From Ectothiorhodospira marina (GTDB taxonomy: Bacteria > Pseudomonadota > Gammaproteobacteria > Ectothiorhodospirales > Ectothiorhodospiraceae), in the NCBI RefSeq assembly GCF_900109495.1, contig NZ_FOAA01000005.1, positions 1 through 64,000 of the forward strand: a stretch of DNA of 64,000 bases, in the 5' to 3' direction. Of this stretch, positions 18,824 through 28,400 are shown piece by piece (positions within the stretch are counted from its first letter, which is position 1; the number at the start of each line of letters is the position of its first letter). A model generated the notes under the pieces. That model was given only the letters and a program-made list of their open reading frames with translations. It did not search any database and was not told the DNA's origin. The translations under genes were made by a program, and so were the position numbers.

Positions 18824-19387
18824 TCAGCCATCCCGAACGATGTCGCCGGTGACCAGATCCCGAATCTCGCTGGGTTTCTCCCGGCCCCCGGTCTCACCCT
18901 CCAGGATGGTGTCCAGTAACTGGCCCAGGGCCTGCTGTACCGTGTGTGCATCCCGGGCCGGCGCCTCGCCGGAGCGATTGGCGCTGGTGGAGACCAGGGC
19001 ACCCCCGGCCTGTCGGCAGAGATCTGCCGCAAGAGGGTGATCGGTGATACGCACGGCCAGTACGTCCCGATTTCCGGTGAGCCAGCGGGGCACGTCGGGC
19101 CGGCAGGGCCAAAGCCAGGTGACAGGGCCCGGCCAACGGGCCATGGCCCGTGCGTGGAGCGCCGCGTCCACGGGCCGCAGAAACGGCCCCAGCTGGGAAA
19201 AATCGGCAGCGATAAGGATCAGCCCCTTGTCGGGCAGCCGGTGTTTCGCGGTCAACAGGCGATGTACCGCCAGTTCGTTGCGAGGGTCACAGCCCAGGCC
19301 GAACACTGCCTCGGTGGGGTAGGCCACCAAGCCTCCACCGCGGATCATGGTGGCGGCATGCTGCACGTCCCGGGTCAGTCTGGCCAT
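18824..19387 (-). CDS. tsaC: Threonylcarbamoyl-AMP synthase (TsaC/YrdC)
   Basis: Makes threonylcarbamoyl-AMP from Thr, bicarbonate and ATP for the t6A37 modification of ANN-decoding tRNAs. 187 residues, the short TsaC form without a Sua5 extension. Signatures: GGGLVAYPTEAVFGLGCDP, KHRLPDKGLILI, ARWPGPVTWLWP, VRITDHPLAADLCR and ALVSTSANRSGE. It sits between topA and hemF with short gaps (15 and 18 bp), the usual gammaproteobacterial smf-smg-topA-yrdC neighbourhood. Confidence 0.95.
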   Translation of the reverse strand: MARLTRDVQHAATMIRGGGLVAYPTEAVFGLGCDPRNELAVHRLLTAKHRLPDKGLILIAADFSQLGPFLRPVDAALHARAMARWPGPVTWLWPCRPDVPRWLTGNRDVLAVRITDHPLAADLCRQAGGALVSTSANRSGEAPARDAHTVQQALGQLLDTILEGETGGREKPSEIRDLVTGDIVRDG

Positions 19388-19402
19388 CCGAGATGCCTGT
19401 GA

Positions 19403-21982
19403 TCAGGTGCCGCTGGAGACGCCGGCCGTGCTGTCCTCGGCCGATTTCTTGCCTTGACGGGAGGTCGCTTTCCCCGTGGACGCCTTGGCCTTGGTACCGC
19501 TGCCCGTGGACTTCTTGCTGGTGCTGGTGGTCTTGGCCTTGGTGGTGGACTTGCTGGCGGCCTTCGTAGCCGTCTTGCCGGTCTCCGGGGATGCGTCCGA
19601 GGTCTTTTTCGTGGTGCTCGCCTTGGTGGTGGTTTTCTTGGACGTGGCGGCCTTCTTGGTCGCCGCCTTCTTGGCTGGAGCCTTGCGACCACGGCCCTTC
19701 TTCTCGGGCGCCGCGGCAAGCAGCGCCTGGCATTGCTCCAGGGTCAGGTCCTTGGGTTCCTGATCCTTGGGGATGCGGGCATTCTTGGCGCCGTTGGTGA
19801 TATAGGGGCCGTAACGGCCGTTGAGCACCTGGATGCCTTCCTCCTCGAAGGTCTTGATGAAGCGGTTGGCGTCGATTTCCTTCTTCTCGGCCACCAGTTC
19901 CAGGGCTCGGGGGAGTTCGATGGTGTAAGGGTCGTCTTCCTTCTTCAAGGAAGCATAGCGGTCCCCGAATTTCACGTAGGGGCCAAAGCGACCGATGTTC
20001 ACCAGTACCGGCTCCCCTTCAGGGGTTTCTCCCAGTTCGCGGGGAAGCTTGAACAGGGCCATGGCCTCGTCCATGGTGATGCTGTCCATCTTCTGGCCGG
20101 GCCGCAGACCCGCGAAACGGGGCTTTTCCTCGTCGTCCTTGGTGCCGATCTGCACGAAGGGCCCGTAGCGGCCCATGCGCACCGAGACGGGTCGGCCCGA
20201 CTTGGGATCGGTCCCGATTTCCCGTGCCTGCACGGCTTCCTCACGGGTGACCGAGGCATCCTTCTCCTTCACCTGCTCATGGAACTGGTTCCAGAACCGT
20301 TCCATCACCGGCACCCATTCCTTCTCGCCCCGGGAGATCTCGTCCAGTTCATCCTCGAGCCGCGCGGTGAAGTCGTAGTCCACGTACTGGGTGAAGTGCT
20401 GGGTGAGGAAGGTGTTGACGATGCGGCCGATGTCCGTGGGCACGAAACGCCGATTCACCAGCTCGGCGTATTCCCGTTGCAACAGGGTGCTGATGATGGA
20501 GGCATAGGTGGAGGGCCGACCGATGCCATGTTCCTCCAGCGCCTTCACCAGGCTGGCCTCGGAGTAACGCGGCGGGGGTTCGGTGAAGTGCTGGTCTGCC
20601 TGCACGTCCCGCAGGTCGATATCCTCGCCTTCCTTGAGTTCCGGCAACAGACGTTCGTCGCTTTCCACCTTGGCGTCGTCCTGGTCTTCCCGATAGACGG
20701 CCATGAAGCCGGGGTCGCGCACGGAGGAACCGGTGGCCCGGAAGACATGGTCCGCGCTGCCTGCCTGCAGATCGGCCGCCACCGTGTCCAGGGTGGCATG
20801 GATCATCTGGCAGGCCACGGTGCGTTTCCACACCAGGTCGTAGAGCCGGGCCTGGTCCTGGGAGAGATGGGATTTCACCTCGTCGGGCAGGCGTTGTACC
20901 GATGTGGGGCGGATGGCCTCGTGGGCCTCCTGGGCGTTCTTGGACTTGGTCTTGTAGATGCGCGGACTGTCCGGCACCTTCTCCTTGCCGTAACGCTCCC
21001 CGATCAGCCCCCGTATCTCCTGAATGGCGTCATTGGACAGGGTGAAGGAGTCGGTCCGCATATAGGTGATCAGGCCGATGGGCCCGCTGCCCAGGTCGAT
21101 ACCCTCGTAGAGTTGCTGCGCCACCCGCATGGTACGGCTGGCGGAGAAGCCCAGCTTGCGCGAGGCCTCCTGCTGCAGGGTGGAGGTGGTGAAGGGGGCA
21201 GCCGGGTTGCGGCGCCGCTGCTTCTTTTCCACCTTGGCCACATGCAGGCGCCCGTTCGCGGACGCCATCAGGGTCTCGCGGGCCTTCTGGGCATCGGTCT
21301 CGTTGTTGATGTCGAACTGTTCCAGCTTCTTGCCGGCGTAGACCTGCAACCGGGCCGTGAAGTCCTCGGTATCCTTGGCCGCATGGGCATCCACTGTCCA
21401 GTATTCCTGACTGACAAAGGCCTCGATCTCCTGTTCCCGCTCCACGATCATGCGCAGGGCCGGGCTCTGTACCCGTCCGGCGGACAGACCACGCTTGATC
21501 TTCTTCCATAGCAGCGGTGAGAGATTGAAACCCACCAGGTAGTCCAGGGCGCGGCGCGCCTGCTGGGCATTGATCAGGTCGTTGGACAGGCCACGGGGGT
21601 GTTCGATGGCTTCGCGTACCGCCCGCTGGGTGATCTCATGGAATACGACCCGCTGGGTGTCCTTATCCTTGAGCAGGCCACGCTCGTTCAGCAACTCGTA
21701 GAGGTGCCAGGAAATGGCCTCTCCCTCACGGTCGGGGTCAGTGGCCAGAATCAGGCTATCGGCCTTTTTCAGTGCCCGGGCGATGCTCTCCACATGCTTT
21801 TCATTGCGATCAATGATCTGATAGTTCATGTGGAAGCCATGCTCGGTGTCCACGGCACCCTCCTTGGGCACCAGGTCGCGCACATGGCCATAGGAGGCCA
21901 ATACCTCAAAATCATTTCCGAGGTACTTCTTGATGGTCTTGGCCTTGGCGGGCGATTCGACGATGACCAGGTGCTTGCTCAT
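19403..21982 (-). CDS. topA: DNA topoisomerase I with lysine-rich tail
   Basis: Type IA topoisomerase that relaxes negative supercoils, 859 residues. The Toprim motifs are TDPDREGEAISWH and VESPAKAKTI. The catalytic Tyr is Tyr307 in GLITYMRTDSF. Two or three Topo_C-like repeats follow (SVRMGRYGPFVQIG, LVNIGRFGPYVKFG, QVLNGRYGPYITNG) in the form lacking four-Cys zinc fingers. From about residue 750 the protein ends in a histone-H1-like tail of Lys, Ala, Thr and Ser repeats (KKAATKKAA style), presumably for nonspecific DNA binding. It is co-oriented with smg and dprA upstream, with a 31-bp gap. Confidence 0.96.
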   Translation of the reverse strand: MSKHLVIVESPAKAKTIKKYLGNDFEVLASYGHVRDLVPKEGAVDTEHGFHMNYQIIDRNEKHVESIARALKKADSLILATDPDREGEAISWHLYELLNERGLLKDKDTQRVVFHEITQRAVREAIEHPRGLSNDLINAQQARRALDYLVGFNLSPLLWKKIKRGLSAGRVQSPALRMIVEREQEIEAFVSQEYWTVDAHAAKDTEDFTARLQVYAGKKLEQFDINNETDAQKARETLMASANGRLHVAKVEKKQRRRNPAAPFTTSTLQQEASRKLGFSASRTMRVAQQLYEGIDLGSGPIGLITYMRTDSFTLSNDAIQEIRGLIGERYGKEKVPDSPRIYKTKSKNAQEAHEAIRPTSVQRLPDEVKSHLSQDQARLYDLVWKRTVACQMIHATLDTVAADLQAGSADHVFRATGSSVRDPGFMAVYREDQDDAKVESDERLLPELKEGEDIDLRDVQADQHFTEPPPRYSEASLVKALEEHGIGRPSTYASIISTLLQREYAELVNRRFVPTDIGRIVNTFLTQHFTQYVDYDFTARLEDELDEISRGEKEWVPVMERFWNQFHEQVKEKDASVTREEAVQAREIGTDPKSGRPVSVRMGRYGPFVQIGTKDDEEKPRFAGLRPGQKMDSITMDEAMALFKLPRELGETPEGEPVLVNIGRFGPYVKFGDRYASLKKEDDPYTIELPRALELVAEKKEIDANRFIKTFEEEGIQVLNGRYGPYITNGAKNARIPKDQEPKDLTLEQCQALLAAAPEKKGRGRKAPAKKAATKKAATSKKTTTKASTTKKTSDASPETGKTATKAASKSTTKAKTTSTSKKSTGSGTKAKASTGKATSRQGKKSAEDSTAGVSSGT

Positions 21983-22013
21983 GGCCTGGCTACCTGTGTT
22001 GTGTGGCAGGGGG

Positions 22014-22487
22014 TCAGTGCAGATACTCCGGCGGGTTCTCGAACATCAGGCTCTCGAGCCAGGTGTAGGCGGCCTCCTGGCCAGGCTGATTGAAGAGCAC
22101 CATGAGGGTGATCCATTTGAGTTCATCCAGGCCGATCTCTTCCGTGTCCAGGTCCATGACGCGGTTGATCACCACCTCACGGGTGGATGGGCTGAGCACG
22201 CCATTTTGCTCCAGGAACAGCAGGAAGCCACGGCTGGTGGCATCCATACGGTTCATCTCGGGCTCCGTGTAAAGGCGCAGCGCCGAGTCGGTGTGCAGGG
22301 TCTTGAGCGAGGTGTCCTGGCTGGCCAGGTTCTCCAGCCAGTCAAAGGCCTTGTTGATTTCGGCGACCGGGAAGCCGGCATCCAGCAGCAGGTTATGCAG
22401 CTGCTCGCGATCCGGCTCCAACTCCGTATCGTCATCAATATAATTTTCAAACAGATACATCAATACGTCGAGCACGTTCTCTTTCAT
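22014..22487 (-). CDS. smg: Smg/DUF494 family protein
   Basis: A 157-residue soluble helical protein of the Smg family (MKENVLDVLMYLFENYIDD start, MNRMDATSRGFLLFLEQ and LNWITLMVLFNQ-like C-terminal motif). Family function is not firmly established; it has been linked to DNA processing and formylation genes by gene order. It lies 15 bp after dprA and 31 bp before topA, and so is probably cotranscribed. Confidence 0.9.
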   Translation of the reverse strand: MKENVLDVLMYLFENYIDDDTELEPDREQLHNLLLDAGFPVAEINKAFDWLENLASQDTSLKTLHTDSALRLYTEPEMNRMDATSRGFLLFLEQNGVLSPSTREVVINRVMDLDTEEIGLDELKWITLMVLFNQPGQEAAYTWLESLMFENPPEYLH

Positions 22488-22501
22488 CTTCGCTATTCCG
22501 G

Positions 22502-23629
22502 CTACAGGCGGACGTAACGACCACCGGACAGTGAGGCCACCTGGCCGCGCAACTCCATGAGCAGCAGCATGGAGGAAACCATGGCCACGGTCAATCCAGT
22601 GCGGCCCACCAGTTGATCCACCGAAACCGGGTCGTGACCCATGGCTTCCAGCAGGTGTGCGTGGTCCGGTTCCGGCGCCCCGGGTGGGTCAGGGCGATCG
22701 CTGGCGTGCCCGGAGAAGGCCGGGGTGGGGAGCGGGGGCGTCGCAGGAACAAGGGCATGAGCCCCCAGCTCCTCCAGGATGTCATCGGCTGTTTCCACCA
22801 GCTTGGCGCCCTCGCGGATCAGACGGTGGCAGCCCCGGGCCATGGGGTTGTGGATGGAGCCGGGGATGGCGAAAACCTCGCGCCCTTGTTCCACGGCACG
22901 GCGTGCCGTGATGAGAGAGCCGCTGCGGGCCGCGGCCTCCACCACCAGGGTGCCGATGCTCAGGCCCGAGAGAATGCGGTTGCGACGGGGAAAGTGTTCC
23001 CGCTTGACCTGTGTGCCCACGGGAAATTCCGTGACCATGGCCCCCTCGGCCACCAGACGTCGGGCCAGGGACCGATGGGTGCCCGGGTAGATGCGGTCCG
23101 GGCCCGTGCCGGTGACGGCTACCGTCAGGCCGCCTGCCGCCAGGGCGCCCCCATGGGCCGCGGCGTCCACCCCCCGTGCCAGGCCGCTGGCGATCACCAG
23201 GCCCTGGCGTGCCAGATGGGCGCTGAAGGCCTCGGCAGTCTCGCGGCCGCCCGGGGTGGGGTGGCGACTGCCCACCACGGCCAGCATGGGCCAGTGCAGC
23301 ACCTGGGGGTCGCCCACCACATACAGCACGGGGGGCGGCGTGGCAATGTCCCGTAGGCGCGGCGGGTAACCGGCATCTTCCAGGGTCAGGATGTGGTGAT
23401 GATCCATCGTCGCCCAGTCCAGGTCGGCGGTCACGCCGGCAGGTGGGTGATCCCCTTCCAGGACGGCAATGGCCTCGTCCCTCAGGTCCAGACCGCGCCA
23501 GGCACCGCGAGGGGCTTTCAGGAAGGCCTCGGGTGTGCCGTATTGATCCAGGATGCGACGAAACAGGGCGGGCCCGACGCCGGGGGTGTGCCACAGGTGA
23601 AGCCAGGATGTGAGGACAGCCGTGTCCAT
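22502..23629 (-). CDS. dprA: DNA-processing protein A
   Basis: DprA/Smf loads RecA on incoming single-stranded DNA during natural transformation. 375 residues. An N-terminal SAM-like helical region (LHLWHTPGVGPALFRRIL) precedes the Rossmann core with VGSRHPTPGGRETAEAF, GLARGVDAAAHGGAL, GTGPDRIYPGTHRSLA, FPRRNRILSGLSIGTLVVEAA and the C-terminal winged-helix (SVDQLVGRTGLTVAMVSSMLLLMELRGQV). First of the tight dprA-smg-topA set. Competence machinery genes are not in this window. Confidence 0.94.
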   Translation of the reverse strand: MDTAVLTSWLHLWHTPGVGPALFRRILDQYGTPEAFLKAPRGAWRGLDLRDEAIAVLEGDHPPAGVTADLDWATMDHHHILTLEDAGYPPRLRDIATPPPVLYVVGDPQVLHWPMLAVVGSRHPTPGGRETAEAFSAHLARQGLVIASGLARGVDAAAHGGALAAGGLTVAVTGTGPDRIYPGTHRSLARRLVAEGAMVTEFPVGTQVKREHFPRRNRILSGLSIGTLVVEAAARSGSLITARRAVEQGREVFAIPGSIHNPMARGCHRLIREGAKLVETADDILEELGAHALVPATPPLPTPAFSGHASDRPDPPGAPEPDHAHLLEAMGHDPVSVDQLVGRTGLTVAMVSSMLLLMELRGQVASLSGGRYVRL

Positions 23630-23695
23630 GATCGTTGAGGGTCTCAGGCGTGAAGGGCGGACCGGAGGGTTCGCCCCGAAGCGTACTTCATTGTC

Positions 23696-24832
23696 TCAGG
23701 GGTGTTTGACCGCAAAACCGCGCTCAATCGGATGGGTGGATTCCATCACCAGGGCGTAACTCACCTTTTCGAAGGTGCGAAATACCATCACCAGGCCCAC
23801 GCGCTCGTCCGGCAGGGTCACGGTCTCGCTGCCGCGCCCGGCAAACCGGTCGCGCACCTCGCGGCCCGACTGATAGGCGGCAAATACATGACCACGTTCG
23901 ATACCCTCGCGTTCCCCCAGGTTGATGACGGCCACCTGGAATCGGGCAATCTGGCTGATGGCATCGAACAGGGAGATGATCTGCCCCTCGGTCTCTGCGT
24001 CCGGCGTGCCGGGGGTGAACAGGAAGGCCTGGTCACTGTCATCCTGAGGCAGCAGTCGGTCGCCGGTGAGGGCCTCCCGGTCGCTGCGGGTGAGTGCCAC
24101 CGTGGCGGGATCCCCTTCGCGTACCAGTTCGGCATCGCCCACGGGGATGGCCTCGAATCCCAGCATTTCCCCGGTGACCGGGTCGCGCAGTTCGCCACCG
24201 GCACGGAAGATATTGTAGCGGGTGCCCAAGGGGTCATCGGCCAGGCGCCTGGCATAGACGCGATCATGGGCGCCAAATACCATGCGTTCGTCCTGTGAGG
24301 CCAGCAAGTAGGCGGAATCTTCCATCTGCTCCTCTGTCACAATACGAGGACGCACGAGAAACTGTTGCAGGGCCTGGATGGGTACATCAAGGCTGGGTGG
24401 AAGCGGTTCGGCGCGTACCCGGGGCGAGAGTCTCACGGTCGGGCGCACGCGGGGGCCGCCATCCACCGTCAGACGCGGGCGTCCATCCACGTAGTACAGT
24501 GTGATGATGTCGCCGGGGTAGATCAGGTGCGGGTTGGGGATCTGTGGGTTGGCCACCCACAATTCCGGCCAGTACCAGGGGTCGCGCAGGAAATGGTTGG
24601 AAATATCCCAGAGGGTGTCGCCCGGCTGTACCACGTAGCGCTCGGGGGCCGTGGGCTGGATGCGGATCTCGGGTTCTGCCTCGGGCTCCGGCGGCACCTC
24701 CGCCCGGGGTGGCTCAGGTATCGGTTCAGGTGATGGCTCGGGCGCGGTGGCGCAACCCGAGGCCAGGAACGCTAGAATAAGCGTCACGACGGACATCGCG
24801 TGTCCGACACGCAGCGGATATGGAGCGGACAT
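23696..24832 (-). CDS. LysM-domain putative lipoprotein
   Basis: A 378-residue envelope protein. The N-terminus has a hydrophobic segment (MSVVTLILAFLASGCATAP) with a Cys consistent with lipidation, although position -3 is Ala rather than Leu. A Pro/Glu-rich linker leads to one LysM domain (about residues 65-115: YVVQPGDTLWDISNHFLRDPWYWPELW). Such proteins bind peptidoglycan. The rest (about 150-378) is a conserved but uncharacterised region found in LysM proteins next to dprA in gammaproteobacteria. The start at 24832 has GAGGGGG five bases before it. It is divergent from def. Confidence 0.85.
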   Translation of the reverse strand: MSAPYPLRVGHAMSVVTLILAFLASGCATAPEPSPEPIPEPPRAEVPPEPEAEPEIRIQPTAPERYVVQPGDTLWDISNHFLRDPWYWPELWVANPQIPNPHLIYPGDIITLYYVDGRPRLTVDGGPRVRPTVRLSPRVRAEPLPPSLDVPIQALQQFLVRPRIVTEEQMEDSAYLLASQDERMVFGAHDRVYARRLADDPLGTRYNIFRAGGELRDPVTGEMLGFEAIPVGDAELVREGDPATVALTRSDREALTGDRLLPQDDSDQAFLFTPGTPDAETEGQIISLFDAISQIARFQVAVINLGEREGIERGHVFAAYQSGREVRDRFAGRGSETVTLPDERVGLVMVFRTFEKVSYALVMESTHPIERGFAVKHP

Positions 24833-25016
24833 CGTTCCCCCTCGTCGCCAGGGCGCCTGTGGCCCGGATGCGGTTTGCCCGCCGATCCCCGGCGGGTCCC
24901 GGCCGTCTCGGCTTCCCCGTGCGCGAGCCCGGACGGCATGATCCTGATGGAATCACAACTTTAGCAGAAATGTTTTTGACGCTGCACAAATACACCCATT
25001 GAGCGGATAGGCGGTC

Positions 25017-25577
25017 ATGGCACTACTAGAAATATTGCGTTTTCCCGATCCCCGGCTGCGTCGTCAGGCCGAACCCGTCAAGGTTGTGGATGGTGAGATC
25101 CGCAAGCTCGTGGACGACATGTTCGAGACCATGTATGCGTCTGAAGGCATTGGCCTGGCCGCAGTGCAGGTGAATGTGCTGCGCCGTGTGATCGTGATGG
25201 ATGTGGCCGATGAGGGCTCCGAAGAGCGCTCCGGCCAGGGGCTGCGTCCCTTGTGCTTCATCAACCCGGAGATCACCGATCGCTGGGGCGAGGCAGAGTG
25301 CGAGGAGGGCTGTCTGTCCGTGCCGGGGTATTACGAACCGGTGACCCGGGCCGAGCGGATCCGGGTGAGGGCCCTGGACCGTCAGGGCAAGCCTTTTGAG
25401 ATGGAGGCGGGCGGACTGCTGGGGGTGTGCATCCAGCATGAGATCGATCATCTGGACGGCAGGCTGTTCGTGGACCACCTCTCCAAGCTCAAGCGCGATC
25501 GCATTCGCAAGAAGCTCGAAAAATCCAGCCGTCACGGCACGCCCAGTCGCGCCCCGCGGCAGCGCGAGGCAGTTTGA
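25017..25577 (+). CDS. def: Peptide deformylase
   Basis: Removes the N-formyl group from nascent proteins with an Fe2+/Zn2+ centre. 186 residues. All three motifs are intact: GIGLAAVQ (about 45-52), EGCLSVPG (about 98-105, metal Cys) and QHEIDHLDG (about 140-148, metal His and catalytic Glu). It opens the plus-strand operon def-fmt-rsmB and overlaps fmt by TGATG. A basic tail ([16 protein letters not shown]) follows the catalytic domain. Confidence 0.97.
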   Translation: MALLEILRFPDPRLRRQAEPVKVVDGEIRKLVDDMFETMYASEGIGLAAVQVNVLRRVIVMDVADEGSEERSGQGLRPLCFINPEITDRWGEAECEEGCLSVPGYYEPVTRAERIRVRALDRQGKPFEMEAGGLLGVCIQHEIDHLDGRLFVDHLSKLKRDRIRKKLEKSSRHGTPSRAPRQREAV

Positions 25578-26506
25578 TGCGGATTGTCTATGCCGGCACG
25601 CCGGAGTTCGCCGTACCCGCCCTCAAGGCCCTGATTGATTCCCCCCATACGGTGGTGGCCGTCTACACCCAGCCGGACCGCCCCGCCGGGCGGGGGCGAA
25701 AACTCAAGCCCAGCCCCGTCAAGCAACTGGCTCAGGCTCACGGGATTCCCGTGGAGCAGCCCGAACGCCTGCGCGACGAGGCCACTCAGCAGATGCTGCA
25801 GGCCCACGATCCGGACCTGATGGTGGTGGCGGCCTATGGCTTGATCCTGCCCCAGGCCGTGCTGGACATCCCCCGCCTGGGCTGCGTGAATCTGCATGCC
25901 TCGCTGCTGCCCCGCTGGCGTGGCGCCGCGCCCATCCAGCGTGCCCTGTTGGCCGGGGACGAAGAGACCGGCATCACCCTGATGCAGATGGCTGCCGGGC
26001 TGGATACCGGCGACATGCTGCTCAAATCCCTTTGCCCCATCACCGCCCACGACACCGCTGCCACCCTGCACGACACCCTGGCGGACCAGGGTGCGGATCT
26101 CCTGCTCCAGGGACTGACGGCCCTGGAGGCAGGCTCGCTGCAGGGAAAGCCCCAGGACGAGGCCCGGGTCACGTATGCCGAGAAGCTCAGCAAGGCCGAG
26201 GCTCCGCTGGACTGGACCCGGCGAGCCGTCTGCCTGGATCGTCGCGTGCGTGCCTTCAATCCCTGGCCGGTGGCCCAGACCCTCTACCAGGGGCAGCCCT
26301 TGCGCCTGTGGATGTCGGCGTTGCCCGCAGGGCAGGCCTCGGCGGCGCCCGGCACCGTGTTGGCGGAGGGCCCTGAAGGCATCGATGTGGCCACTGGCGA
26401 GGGTCTGCTGCGCATCACCCGCCTGCAACTTCCAGGTGGCAAGCCGCTGTCAGCGCGGGAATTTCTGAACGGACGCTCCCTGCTGGGCCGCGTGCTGGGA
26501 CAGTAG
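25577..26506 (+). CDS. fmt: Methionyl-tRNA formyltransferase
   Basis: Formylates initiator Met-tRNA using 10-formyl-THF. 309 residues. The N-terminal domain has [16 protein letters not shown] and the folate-site signature [20 protein letters not shown] with catalytic Asn/His and the downstream Asp. The C-terminal OB-like domain is present ([13 protein letters not shown]). The start ATG 25577 overlaps the def stop; the preceding TTG is not needed. The functional pair with def is standard. Confidence 0.97.
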   Translation: MRIVYAGTPEFAVPALKALIDSPHTVVAVYTQPDRPAGRGRKLKPSPVKQLAQAHGIPVEQPERLRDEATQQMLQAHDPDLMVVAAYGLILPQAVLDIPRLGCVNLHASLLPRWRGAAPIQRALLAGDEETGITLMQMAAGLDTGDMLLKSLCPITAHDTAATLHDTLADQGADLLLQGLTALEAGSLQGKPQDEARVTYAEKLSKAEAPLDWTRRAVCLDRRVRAFNPWPVAQTLYQGQPLRLWMSALPAGQASAAPGTVLAEGPEGIDVATGEGLLRITRLQLPGGKPLSAREFLNGRSLLGRVLGQ

Positions 26507-26514
26507 GAAAACTC

Positions 26515-27810
26515 ATGTCACCTCGTGAAGCCGCTCTCAAGGTCCTGTTGCGTGTCCTCAAGGACGGTGCCTCTCTTTCCGATGCCCTGCCGCATCAACT
26601 GCAGCAGGTGCCCCCCCGCGACCGCGGCCTGACCCAGGCCCTGTGCTACGGCACCTTGCGCTGGCACCGCCGTCTCCAGGCCATGCTCGATGGCTGGATG
26701 GACAAACCCCTGCGGGGCAGGGATCAGGACGTGGCCTGTGCCCTGCTGATGGGGCTGTTCGAGATGCAGTCCATGAACACCCCCGACTATGCCGTCATCC
26801 AGCAGACCGCCGATCTGGGGCGCAGCCTGCGCAAGCGCTGGGCCGTGGGTCTGATCAATGGCGTGCTGCGCCGGGCCCAGCGCGAGGGTGAGGCTCGGGG
26901 GCAGCAGGTGGATCAGTCGCCGGCCCTGCGTCATGCCCTGCCGGACTGGCTCTTCGGGTGTTTGCAGCAGGCCTATGGGGCGGATGTCGACACCCTCTGC
27001 CAGGCCATGAACGCCCATCCCCCCATGACCCTGCGGGTGAACCTGCACCGGGGCTCGCGGGCGGATTATCAGGCCCGGCTGGCGGCGGCAGGCCTTCAGG
27101 CCCATCCCCTCGAACAGGTGCCCTCGGCCCTCATCCTGTCCGAACCGGTGGCGGTGGAGACCCTGCCCGGTTTTCAGGCCGGCGAGGTCTCGGTTCAGGA
27201 CGCCGCGGCACAACTGGCGGCCCCTTTGCTGGACTGCCACCCGGGACAGCGAGTGCTGGATGCCTGCGCAGCCCCCGGGGGCAAGACCCTGCATCTCCTG
27301 GAACAGGCCGGTGGCGATCTGGACATCACCGCCCTGGATAGCCAGGCCGGGCGCCTGGATCGGGTGAGGGAGAACCTGGACCGTGGCCGGTATCAGGCCC
27401 GCCTGGTGGCCGGTGACGGGGCCAGGCCTGAAGACTGGCATCAGGGCGCGGTCTATGACCGCATCCTGCTGGATGTACCCTGTTCCGCCACCGGCGTGAT
27501 CCGTCGGCATCCGGACATCAAGTTGCTGCGCCGGGATGCGGACATCCCCGCCCTGGCCACCGAGCAGGCCCGACTGCTGCGGGCGCTCTGGCCGCTGCTG
27601 GCGCCCGGGGGTATGCTTCTGTATGTCACCTGTTCCCTGTTGCCGGATGAAAACGACTTGACCGTGGCTCAATTCCTTCACGATGAACCCTCGGCCAGCG
27701 AATCCCCTCTGCAGGCTTCCTGGGGCCGCGCCCGAACGGTGGGTCGCCAGATCCTCACCGGTGACCAGGAAATGGACGGTTTCTATTATGCTCGGCTGAT
27801 CAAGCGTTGA
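26515..27810 (+). CDS. rsmB: 16S rRNA m5C967 methyltransferase
   Basis: RsmB (Sun) methylates C967 of 16S rRNA. 431 residues: an N-terminal NusB-like RNA-binding domain (to about residue 135), then a class I SAM fold. SAM motif: VLDACAAPGGKTLHLLE. The two catalytic cysteines are in DVPCSATGVIRRHPD and YVTCSLLPDEND. It lies 8 bp downstream of fmt, in the usual operon. Confidence 0.96.
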   Translation: MSPREAALKVLLRVLKDGASLSDALPHQLQQVPPRDRGLTQALCYGTLRWHRRLQAMLDGWMDKPLRGRDQDVACALLMGLFEMQSMNTPDYAVIQQTADLGRSLRKRWAVGLINGVLRRAQREGEARGQQVDQSPALRHALPDWLFGCLQQAYGADVDTLCQAMNAHPPMTLRVNLHRGSRADYQARLAAAGLQAHPLEQVPSALILSEPVAVETLPGFQAGEVSVQDAAAQLAAPLLDCHPGQRVLDACAAPGGKTLHLLEQAGGDLDITALDSQAGRLDRVRENLDRGRYQARLVAGDGARPEDWHQGAVYDRILLDVPCSATGVIRRHPDIKLLRRDADIPALATEQARLLRALWPLLAPGGMLLYVTCSLLPDENDLTVAQFLHDEPSASESPLQASWGRARTVGRQILTGDQEMDGFYYARLIKR

Positions 27811-27833
27811 CCTGCGCGGCGTCACAAACCCGG

Positions 27834-28400
27834 ATGTACGGTTTGCGGGCGCTGCTGTTGTCGTGCCTGCTCTCCCTGCTGGTGGCCCTGCCGGTCAATG
27901 CCCTGTCCGGTGATGCCCCCCTGAAGGTTCGGTCCGCCCATACCGAACTGGCCAACGGTCTGTATCTGCTCAACGCCACCATCGATTACCACCTCACCCC
28001 CAATCTGGATGAGGCGCTTCACAATGGTGTGAAGCTCACCTTCGAGGTGCAGGTAGAGGTCAGTCGCGGTCGTGACTGGATCTGGGATGCCACCGTGGCC
28101 GAACTCTCCCAGCGTTATCGTCTGGAATACCATGCCCTGAGCCGACTGTACGTGATCACCCATCTGAACACGGGGGTGAAGCGCACCTTCTATCGTCTGC
28201 AGTCGGCCTTGTTCACCCTGGGAGCGTTGGATGAACTGCCATTGCTGGATGCCTCCCTGCTTCAGGATGGACAGGACTACCGAATCCGTTTGCGCACCCG
28301 GCTGCGGGTGGATGCCCTGCCGCTGCCGCTGCGGGTGCGGGGGTATGTGATGAGTGAGTGGAGCCCAGCGAGCGACTGGTATACATGGTCATTGCGTTGA
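27834..28400 (+). CDS. DUF4390 secreted protein
   Basis: A 188-residue protein with a clear signal peptide from ATG 27834 (MYGLRALLLSCLLSLLVALP, cleavage likely after VNA). A TTG at 27807 in the same frame overlaps the rsmB stop but would bury the signal peptide. The mature part matches DUF4390 (ANGLYLLNATIDYHLTPNLDEAL, VSRGRDWIWD, the YVMSEWSPASDWYTW ending). The family is always found just before ntrY-like kinases in gammaproteobacteria. Periplasmic role unknown; a sensor partner of NtrY is a guess from gene order. It overlaps ntrY by 16 bp. Confidence 0.85.
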   Translation: MYGLRALLLSCLLSLLVALPVNALSGDAPLKVRSAHTELANGLYLLNATIDYHLTPNLDEALHNGVKLTFEVQVEVSRGRDWIWDATVAELSQRYRLEYHALSRLYVITHLNTGVKRTFYRLQSALFTLGALDELPLLDASLLQDGQDYRIRLRTRLRVDALPLPLRVRGYVMSEWSPASDWYTWSLR

